From positions 1 through 11,285 of the forward strand of contig VBHV01000117.1 in assembly GCA_005881995.1 (NCBI GenBank): DNA of 11,285 bases, read 5' to 3'. Of the stretch, positions 6,236-11,285 are shown piece after piece; positions within the stretch are counted from its first letter, which is position 1, and the number at the start of each line of letters is the position of its first letter. Below the pieces are notes generated by a model. It did no database searches, had not been told where the DNA came from, and was given only the letters and a program-made list of their open reading frames with translations. The stretch comes from Chloroflexota bacterium (lineage in GTDB: Bacteria; Chloroflexota; Ktedonobacteria; Ktedonobacterales; Ktedonobacteraceae). The position numbers were made by a program, and so were the translations under genes.

Positions 6236-6757
6236 GTGCTGAAACGATTTTTGTACCGGGTATTGAGATTGCTCGTTCCGGTCTCCTTTAACATCCTCAA
6301 TGGAATACTCGCCGGCAATTTACCTCCGCTGGGTTCTAGCTGTGTAATCGTGGAAGACCAGGAGCGTTTCTTGCTCGTGAAAATGCCAGGACGTCGGCTG
6401 GTCTTTCCCGGTGGTTTTATGCGCTGGCGTGAACAGCCCGCTGAAACTGCGCAGCGGGAATGTCGAGAGGAGACTGGCTTAGAGGTGCAAATGCTTGATA
6501 CGATCGGTACATATGCGACAACCAGTACCCGCATCGACCGCATAAGTTCCCTGATGATTGTATTCGCTGGTGAAGTCATTGGTGGAGCGTTGCGCGGCAG
6601 TATAGAAGGCCACCCATGCTGGCTAAACGAGGCAGATATGCGTAAAGGGCTGGACAAGTACTTCACAAGAATTCTTGAGGATTATTTTGCATATCGCCAG
6701 CAGCTCCAGGCGCAGGCTTCATTAGATACAGTGGCGCCAGACTTGAGCAATGAGTGA
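6236..6757 (+). CDS. NUDIX hydrolase with hydrophobic N-terminus
   Basis: A 173-residue protein that starts at GTG 6236; an in-frame stop at 6227 rules out a longer protein, and no ATG occurs before the domain. A weak TAGGTAG is the only ribosome-binding-like site. The catalytic NUDIX box is complete: G60, E66, then REcrEETGL at 74-82, matching G-x5-E-x7-R-E-U-x-E-E-x-G-U. The domain runs from about residue 33 to 140, and the FPGGFMRW lead-in is typical. It should hydrolyse a nucleoside diphosphate linked to another moiety, with Mg2+ bound by the glutamates. The first 30 residues (RFLYRVLRLLVPVSFNILNG) are basic and hydrophobic, which could anchor the enzyme to the inner face of the membrane; most simple NUDIX enzymes lack this. 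The specific substrate cannot be told from sequence. It converges on the esterase gene. Confidence 0.88.
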   Translation: MLKRFLYRVLRLLVPVSFNILNGILAGNLPPLGSSCVIVEDQERFLLVKMPGRRLVFPGGFMRWREQPAETAQRECREETGLEVQMLDTIGTYATTSTRIDRISSLMIVFAGEVIGGALRGSIEGHPCWLNEADMRKGLDKYFTRILEDYFAYRQQLQAQASLDTVAPDLSNE

Positions 6758-6764
6758 TGAGAGA

Positions 6765-6791
6765 AGGCGATGCGGTATGCCGTCAGCGCCT
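6765..6791. terminator. Weak hairpin between convergent genes
   Basis: AGGCG (6765-6769) pairs with CGCCT (6787-6791), with an inner CGG/CCG (6773-6775, 6780-6782). It overlaps the stop codon of the esterase gene and has no T run, so it is only a possible terminator for the NUDIX gene. Confidence 0.25.
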
Positions 6792-7815
6792 AACTCGAAA
6801 ACCGGCTGAAGAAACTCCAGATGACCACATTAGCGTCGATGGTATGGGTCGTGTAGCCCAGTTCTGGAATAGGGCTTGAGCCAGGCCAGGTATGCCCGCC
6901 GTCGCTGATGCGGTAATGCTCCACGACCGTTCCTGCCGCGCAGTCGGGCCATTGGATGCCGGTGACATCGGCCTTCTGGTAAATGACTTTATTTGTGCCC
7001 TGGCAATGGTCGTGTGCAAGCCAGACATTCAGGTAGACTTGCACAGCTGCCATACCCATAGAGGGATTGCCGCCATAGGGGGCGAGTTGATCGGCTTGCC
7101 CGTGAATTTCCAGCACAGGAAGGGGCCGTGATGGATTACAGCCGCCTGGGAAGTGGTAGAAGGCGCCTTCAACAGTGGCAAGTGCGGCGATTTGATCGCT
7201 CAGTGTACAGGCTATGCGATAGGCCATCCCACCACCCAATGAGTAACCGGCGACATAGATGCGGTGTGTGTCAACGCAATAGTTATGCTCAAGATAGCTA
7301 ATGAGATCCCGCGTAAATTGCACGTCGTCGGCATCACCCGTCGGTCCCAGATGCCCTATGCCAGCATTCCACGAGGGTGGGCTATCGACGCCCTGTGGGA
7401 AAACCAGGATGAACCCCGCTTTGTCTGCCTCCGCCCCCATATTGGTATGTTGAGCCGTGCGCTGTGCCGTGTTATCATAGCCATGATAGTTAATCACCAC
7501 CGGCTGCGGCTGTGTGCCATAAGTGGGAGCAAGATGTACGATGAATGTGCGAGCTAGCCCGGCAGAATGGATGGAGAGATTGCTATCTCCAGGTTGATGC
7601 GAAGGTGTGTTACAGGCGCTGGCCTTTGTGGTTATGAAACCTGATGAAGTTGGCCTGGAGGCGCCTGGAATACTTGAAATAATGCCTGCACGTGTACTAA
7701 ATGCGCCAACGCCCAGGATGATGAGCAGTGAGAGAAGGATACCTAGAATGCCAACAACGCGGCGTATGTTAAGTGACTTAATTGAACGTTTATGGTGAAA
7801 ATCAGAATTGTGCAT
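6790..7815 (-). CDS. Exported PHB depolymerase/feruloyl esterase-type hydrolase (LpqC-like)
   Basis: A 341-residue alpha/beta-hydrolase starting at ATG 7815 behind a GGAG site. Residues 1-19 are basic and 20-40 form one strong hydrophobic helix, followed by a Ser/Thr/Pro-rich linker to about 70, so the enzyme is secreted or anchored with its domain outside. No lipobox is evident. The catalytic set is visible: GYSLGGG with nucleophile S192, D242 in HGQADQ, and H308 in GGHTWPG; NYHGYDN (109-115) supplies the oxyanion hole. This motif order is that of the polyhydroxybutyrate depolymerase/LpqC family (COG3509), which also includes feruloyl and acetyl-xylan esterases. Several cysteines (68, 180, 203, 226, 271, 292) could form disulfides, fitting an extracellular site. 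The substrate is probably a plant-polymer ester or a short polyester; the sequence does not decide. It is a single-gene unit with its own extended -10 promoter. Confidence 0.88.
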   Translation of the reverse strand: MHNSDFHHKRSIKSLNIRRVVGILGILLSLLIILGVGAFSTRAGIISSIPGASRPTSSGFITTKASACNTPSHQPGDSNLSIHSAGLARTFIVHLAPTYGTQPQPVVINYHGYDNTAQRTAQHTNMGAEADKAGFILVFPQGVDSPPSWNAGIGHLGPTGDADDVQFTRDLISYLEHNYCVDTHRIYVAGYSLGGGMAYRIACTLSDQIAALATVEGAFYHFPGGCNPSRPLPVLEIHGQADQLAPYGGNPSMGMAAVQVYLNVWLAHDHCQGTNKVIYQKADVTGIQWPDCAAGTVVEHYRISDGGHTWPGSSPIPELGYTTHTIDANVVIWSFFSRFSS

Positions 7816-7854
7816 CTACTCCACTCTTCTATGGCCAGGAATTGGAATGTACCG

Positions 7855-7863
7855 AGTATAGCA
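7855..7863 (-). promoter_or_regulatory. Extended -10 promoter of the esterase gene
   Basis: On the minus strand TGC immediately precedes TATACT (7860-7855), a five-of-six -10 with the TGn extension. The -35 at 18 bases is weak (TTGCTG, 7884-7879). The leader would be about 35 bases. One GCATGC palindrome (7861-7866) overlaps the extension. Confidence 0.5.
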
Positions 7864-7928
7864 TGCAAACGTGCCAGGCAGCAAACGTGAACCGCATGCT
7901 CCACTCGTTCAAACGTTTATGCATGCAT
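7861..7928. promoter_or_regulatory. Palindrome-rich operator-like cluster between divergent genes
   Basis: Within 68 bases GCATGC occurs three times (7861, 7894, 7921) and AAACGT three times (7867, 7883, 7911). The last copies form two abutting perfect palindromes, AAACGTTT (7911-7918) and ATGCATGCAT (7919-7928). A CACGTG follows at 7935-7940. The cluster sits between the esterase and Sua5 starts and overlaps the esterase -10 region, so it may bind a regulator of either gene. No clear Sua5 promoter was seen. Confidence 0.4.
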
Positions 7929-7967
7929 TACTGACACGTGGCAAGCGTCGGAAAGTAGTACTTTTTT

Positions 7968-9065
7968 ATGCAGTCCTCACAACAACATATACATACAGAA
8001 ATTATAAAGGTTCATCCAACGCAACCCGAGCCCTCGATTATTGAACAAGCCGCCGGGCTGTTGCGCGCGGGTGAACTCGTCGTATTCCCGACCGAAACGG
8101 TGTATGGCCTGGGCGCGGATACATTGCAAACAGCGGCGTTAGAACGTATCTTTGTCGCGAAAGGTCGTCCATTCAGCGACCCATTGATTGTGCATATCGC
8201 TGACGAGGCATCTCTAGAGCAGTTAACGACCTTCATACCGGTGCAGGCGAGGAGATTGGCGAGCGTGTTCTGGCCCGGCCCGCTTACCTTGATTCTCCCA
8301 CGCGGCCCAAGTGTCCCCCATCTAGCGACGGCGGGACTGGAGACGGTGGCTATTCGCATGCCTCGTCACCCTGTCGCGCTCGCCCTTATTCGCGCCCTCG
8401 GTTCGCCAATAGCCGCGCCCAGCGCCAACCGCTTCATGCATGTCAGCCCGACGACCGCGCAGCATGCCTATAGCGATCTTGCCGGTAGAGTCCCGCTCAT
8501 ACTCGATAGTGGTCCCTGTGAGGTAGGAGTCGAATCAACCGTGCTGAATCTCTGTACTGAGCCGCCAATCATTCTACGGCCCGGAGGCGTCAGCCTTGAG
8601 GCGTTGCGCACCATTTTACCGGACGTGCAGCCGCCGCGCCAACAAATTGCCAACCATGCCGATCAAACGGCCCACAGCGAAACCAGTGCACAACCTTCGC
8701 CCGGTCAACTGCTCACACATTATGCGCCTGCCATTCCTTTGCTGCTCTACGATGGCTCTGTGGAAGCCATGCGCGCGGCTATGCTGCTGGAAATGAAGCG
8801 GCGGCAGGAACAGGGAGAATATGTTGGCGTGCTGGTGGCGGATGAAGACGTGGCTACCTTTCAAGGGAGCGGCGCGTTCATCAACACGCTTGGCAAGGCC
8901 GACGATCCTGTTCAGATCGCCACGGCATTGTTCGCGGGATTGCGCGCATTGGAGGATGCGCATGTCCACGTCATTCTCTGTCGCAATTTCGGCGATCACG
9001 GCCTGGGACTTGCCATTCGTGACCGCCTGCTCAAAGCGGCAGGCGGAAAGATTATCGATGTCTAG
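7968..9065 (+). CDS. sua5: L-threonylcarbamoyladenylate synthase, Sua5 type
   Basis: A 365-residue two-domain Sua5. It makes threonylcarbamoyl-AMP from threonine, bicarbonate and ATP in the cytoplasm, the first step of the universal t6A modification at position 37 of ANN-decoding tRNAs; the TsaB/TsaD/TsaE partners are not in this window. The YrdC domain (about 13-215) shows FPTETVYGLGAD (40-51), KGRPFSDPLIVH (65-76), the SPIAAPSAN strand ending at 154, and GVESTVLN (187-194). A linker with SPGQLLTHYAP (244-254), a variant of the usual PG-x5-HYAP hinge, leads to the C-terminal Sua5 domain (about 255-365). That second domain separates it from the shorter TsaC. ATG 7968 is preceded by only a distant GGAAAG and a T run, so translation initiation may be weak, but the N-terminus matches the family's start. 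It ends 12 bases from the converging permease stop. Confidence 0.95.
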   Translation: MQSSQQHIHTEIIKVHPTQPEPSIIEQAAGLLRAGELVVFPTETVYGLGADTLQTAALERIFVAKGRPFSDPLIVHIADEASLEQLTTFIPVQARRLASVFWPGPLTLILPRGPSVPHLATAGLETVAIRMPRHPVALALIRALGSPIAAPSANRFMHVSPTTAQHAYSDLAGRVPLILDSGPCEVGVESTVLNLCTEPPIILRPGGVSLEALRTILPDVQPPRQQIANHADQTAHSETSAQPSPGQLLTHYAPAIPLLLYDGSVEAMRAAMLLEMKRRQEQGEYVGVLVADEDVATFQGSGAFINTLGKADDPVQIATALFAGLRALEDAHVHVILCRNFGDHGLGLAIRDRLLKAAGGKIIDV

Positions 9066-9077
9066 GGTAAAGACCGG

Positions 9078-10484
9078 CTACTGGCCTGCCTCCGCACCGG
9101 GTGTTTCGCGAACGGGGCGTCTGCGTTTCGTCGCTGCCCTGCGCGCCTGCGCCGCGGCACGCAAACGAGGCACCACCAGGAAAACGTAGAGTGTGGAGAT
9201 GATAAATACCCCGATGGAGATAATCAAGGGTAAACCGGGCATAATGTTTGAGCCGATGCCGAGCGAGGCCAGGATTGCCAGCACGCCAAATACGATAATC
9301 GTCAGCATGGGAATTGTCCAGCCGCCCTTGATGCGGAATGAGCGCTCGGCATCCGGTTGTTTGCGGCGCAGGCGCAGCACGCACAAACCCGCTACCGTGT
9401 AGATCAAGGCTTCCAGCACAGCCCCGAAAAGAATCAGCGCATTGAATTGCCCCGTCAGAAAGATGATCACAGCGACAGCCGCGGATGAAACGCTCAAAAA
9501 GATGACGGCGAAGTAGGGCACGGCAAAGGTGTAGCTAATGCGCGCGAAAATCTGCGGTAGGGTATCCTCGCGCGCCGCCGCGTACAGGAAGCGTGAAGCC
9601 GTCGCGAAGCCACCGTTGAAGGTCATGACCGCCGTCAAGAGCGTAGCGATCAACATGAGCCAGATACCGACCTGGCCTAACGCAGCCTGGCTCAAGAGCA
9701 TCTGAGGAACAGGGGAATTGTAGATGGACGGGCTATGCACATTCAGCAGGGCGCTCGAGGCCAGGGTAAAGAGTGCGTAGGAGACACCAAGCAGCGCCAG
9801 GGCGATGAACATGCCGCGTGGGATCAGCCTGATGTCGGCGATCTCTTCTGAAAGCGGTGTGACCCACTCGAAGGCGGAGAAGACAAAGACGCCGACAGCG
9901 ACCGCGTTCACCAGGGCATCGGGATGATACAGCGCATCGAAGGGATTATGCAGCTGAAAGCCGTTTTTAGCCAGTGCGATGAGAGAAATAATGATGGCGA
10001 ATGCCAGCAGGCTATAGGTGGTAATGTCCTGAAGGATACCTGCTATTCTGATGCCGCGCAGATTCGCTCCCGTAGCCAGTCCGAGCAGGGCCAGTATCCA
10101 GATGAGCGAGGCCCAGTTCGGCAAATTAAACGCGTAGGTGATGGCGCTGCCCACGATGTAGCTATCGGCGGCAATGACCGTGATGATGGTGAGCATGTAG
10201 CCAAAGGTGATGATGAGCGAGAAGTTCTCGTTGAACGACTCTTTCATATACTGCCGAACCCCCGCGGCAGTTGGATAGAGGGCATTCAATTCCGAAAAAC
10301 ACAGCGCCGCCAGTACCGCGAGTAGACCGGCAATGACGATGGCAATCCAGCCGGAATCCCCGCCCACGAGCGAGGCCAGTTGCACACAGCCAAGAAAACT
10401 GATAGCGGCATAGGCCAATCCGGTACTGGTAGAGACGACGGTGCGGAATTTCAGGACACGGCGCAGCGTAACGGGAGCATTCAT
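9078..10484 (-). CDS. APC-superfamily amino acid permease
   Basis: A 468-residue inner-membrane transporter with a perfect AGGAGG 5 bases before ATG 10484. Twelve hydrophobic segments can be read at about 19-40, 45-65, 88-110, 123-141, 152-172, 192-209, 222-246, 269-290, 321-343, 346-371, 390-410 and 415-438, the standard APC topology. Family signatures are the glycine-broken first helix (STGLAYAAISFLG), EEIADIRLIPRGM between helices 6 and 7 (matching the usual EE-x4-R-x-IPR-x), and SRFLYAAAREDTLP after helix 8. The tail after 440 is very basic (RARRAATKRRRP-like) and cytoplasmic. It should import an amino acid or related amine by proton symport or exchange; the substrate cannot be named. The M20 hydrolase gene lies upstream on the same strand, 264 bases away across a repeat cluster. 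The permease also has its own promoter. Confidence 0.9.
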   Translation of the reverse strand: MNAPVTLRRVLKFRTVVSTSTGLAYAAISFLGCVQLASLVGGDSGWIAIVIAGLLAVLAALCFSELNALYPTAAGVRQYMKESFNENFSLIITFGYMLTIITVIAADSYIVGSAITYAFNLPNWASLIWILALLGLATGANLRGIRIAGILQDITTYSLLAFAIIISLIALAKNGFQLHNPFDALYHPDALVNAVAVGVFVFSAFEWVTPLSEEIADIRLIPRGMFIALALLGVSYALFTLASSALLNVHSPSIYNSPVPQMLLSQAALGQVGIWLMLIATLLTAVMTFNGGFATASRFLYAAAREDTLPQIFARISYTFAVPYFAVIFLSVSSAAVAVIIFLTGQFNALILFGAVLEALIYTVAGLCVLRLRRKQPDAERSFRIKGGWTIPMLTIIVFGVLAILASLGIGSNIMPGLPLIISIGVFIISTLYVFLVVPRLRAAAQARRAATKRRRPVRETPGAEAGQ

Positions 10485-10525
10485 AACTTCCTCCTGAGGG
10501 TTATTCCATCTGAAGAGTCATTGGA

Positions 10526-10554
10526 AGAGTACCGGAAAATTGGGTGCTTGTCAA
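10526..10554 (-). promoter_or_regulatory. Candidate promoter of the APC permease gene
   Basis: On the minus strand a perfect TTGACA (10554-10549) is followed at 17 bases by TACTCT (10531-10526, three of six). The start would fall near 10519, giving a leader of about 35 bases that ends in the strong AGGAGG site. The -35 is convincing, the -10 is weak. Confidence 0.45.
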
Positions 10555-10567
10555 TGTGTATCGAGGA

Positions 10568-10731
10568 CCAGGGCGGGAGCCCCTATACGAAGCACGACCA
10601 AGGGCCAGGGCGGGGGCAAGCCCAGCCCGTACCCTAGACGATTGAGCACACTGCTACCAGGGCGGGGGCAAGCCCAGCCCGTACCCTAGACGAAGCACGA
10701 CCTCGACCGTATAGGGTACGGGCTTGCCTGG
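10568..10731. repeat. Cluster of GC-rich palindromic intergenic repeats (two full, two partial copies)
   Basis: Two identical 37-bp direct copies lie at 10605-10641 and 10657-10693. They begin CCAGGGCGGG and end GTACCCTAGACGA. A shorter copy at 10568-10599 keeps the first 10 bases and the end but lacks most of the middle. A fourth, truncated copy is inverted at 10708-10731. Twelve bases (CGAAGCACGACC) follow both the short copy and the second full copy. Each full unit has an internal imperfect hairpin (GGGC...GCCC), and GCCCGTACCCTA at 10677-10688 pairs perfectly with 10712-10723. CGACCTC (10698-10704) and GAGGTCG (10733-10739) can form a competing stem. It resembles REP-like or MITE-like dispersed elements. 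Lying after the M20 stop, it may also end or stabilise that transcript. Confidence 0.75.
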
Positions 10732-10748
10732 AGAGGTCGACATTGAAG

Positions 10749-11285
10749 TCATGCTGAGCAAAAATCCTGCGCTACTGCCGCCAGTATTGACGCACAGCGT
10801 TCTACCTGCACGATATCAGACCACTCGACGACGGCATGCGCTCCCTCGCCGCCAGGACCAAAGACCACGGTTGGAATACCGGCAGCCGTAAGCAGCGCGG
10901 AATCCATCCAGCCTGTTCCTCCAACTTCGCGAATCTCGCGTCCGAGAATGGTGGCCGCATGGCGCAATACCGTTTGTACGATTGGCTCATCTATCGAGAC
11001 TTCAAAGGGCTCGCGTACCAGGCCGGTTTTTACTGTTGCCCGGAAGTTCGGGTCGGATGCTGCTATGCGCGCGAATATGGCCGGAAGTTCAGCTTCGACC
11101 TGTTGCAACGTTTCGCCGGGAATCGTTCTTCTTTCCACGCTCAGAGCGCAATGTTTGGGGTAGCTTGAAAGTTCCTGTCCCCCTTCGATCAGGGAAGCGT
11201 GGACCGAGCCGCTGCCGAGCAGTCGATGCGATGGAGCCGAGCGCAATGTGCGATCGAGGTCTTCCAGGCCTAGCAGGACTTTCCC
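10749..11285 (-). CDS. M20 family metallopeptidase/deacylase (partial, N-terminus beyond window)
   Basis: The C-terminal 178 codons of an M20 (ArgE/DapE/aminoacylase-1 group) zinc enzyme that continues past 11285; the frame is open to the edge, so any internal start is not real. The visible part begins inside the lid/dimerisation domain: ASLIEGGQELSSYPKHC and the SVERRTIPGET strand match that domain's conserved asparagine/serine-Y-P and R-x-x-PGE features. It then returns to the catalytic domain with GGTGWMDSALL and GIPTVVFGPGGEGAHAVVEW; the histidine in GAHA is the expected C-terminal zinc ligand. The metal-binding D-x-D region lies outside the window. These enzymes remove N-acyl groups from amino acids or cut small peptides in the cytoplasm. 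The APC permease gene follows on the same strand, which would fit import and breakdown of an amino acid derivative. The exact substrate is unresolved. Confidence 0.88.
   Translation of the reverse strand, partial: GKVLLGLEDLDRTLRSAPSHRLLGSGSVHASLIEGGQELSSYPKHCALSVERRTIPGETLQQVEAELPAIFARIAASDPNFRATVKTGLVREPFEVSIDEPIVQTVLRHAATILGREIREVGGTGWMDSALLTAAGIPTVVFGPGGEGAHAVVEWSDIVQVERCASILAAVAQDFCSA

Noticed and set aside
8616..8999. Minus-strand open frame inside the Sua5 gene
   Set aside because: It is antisense to a clear Sua5 domain, with no ribosome site or known motif; a shadow of GC-rich coding DNA.
9924..10325. Plus-strand 133-codon frame inside the permease gene
   Set aside because: It is antisense to well-defined membrane helices; its hydrophilic composition is just the complement of hydrophobic codons.
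10605..10693. CRISPR-like pair of 37-bp direct repeats
   Set aside because: Only two full copies, separated by 15 bases, with other copies deleted or inverted and no cas genes. This fits an intergenic palindromic element, not a CRISPR array.

Overview
This window reads as chromosomal DNA of a GC-moderate, metabolically versatile soil-type bacterium. The mix of genes points most to Chloroflexota, in particular a Ktedonobacteria-like lineage: a FluG-type glutamine synthetase with its amidohydrolase partner, an F420-type luciferase-like oxidoreductase, a CoiA-like protein, a two-domain Sua5, and GC-rich palindromic intergenic repeats. This placement is inference from gene content. There is no rRNA or other marker in the window to fix it.

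Layout, left to right. 1-1004 (-) is the N-terminal 334 codons of a FluG/nodulin-type amidohydrolase, cut by the window edge. 1301-2395 (+) is a CoiA-like protein with a predicted nuclease core. It is followed at 2522-2809 (+) by a small helical protein built from three tandem 18-residue repeats. A symmetrical terminator (2843-2875) separates these from a FluG/NodGS-type glutamine synthetase-like enzyme at 2891-4252 (-), which has a convincing extended -10 promoter. 4488-5060 (+) is a small ankyrin-repeat protein. 5098-6054 (-) is an F420-dependent type luciferase-like oxidoreductase. 6236-6757 (+) is a NUDIX hydrolase with a hydrophobic N-terminus. 6790-7815 (-) is an exported or membrane-anchored PHB depolymerase/feruloyl esterase-type hydrolase. 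7968-9065 (+) is Sua5 (tRNA t6A synthesis). 9078-10484 (-) is a 12-helix APC-superfamily amino acid permease. 10749-11285 (-) is the C-terminal part of an M20 metallopeptidase/deacylase.

Most genes alternate in direction, so the region is mainly single-gene units with divergent promoters and convergent terminators, not one long operon. Two pairs may work together. The amidohydrolase and the glutamine synthetase-like enzyme correspond to the two halves of fungal FluG and plant NodGS fusions; here they are separate genes on the same strand with two opposite-strand genes between them. The M20 hydrolase and APC permease are co-directional and could form an N-acyl-amino-acid or peptide use unit. 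They are separated by a cluster of palindromic repeats that can fold into strong hairpins.

I found no CRISPR array, tRNA, rRNA, transposase or phage gene. The most unusual material is the unlinked FluG pair, the 18-residue helical repeat protein behind the CoiA-like gene, the repeat cluster at 10568-10731, and a palindrome-rich operator-like region at 7861-7928.
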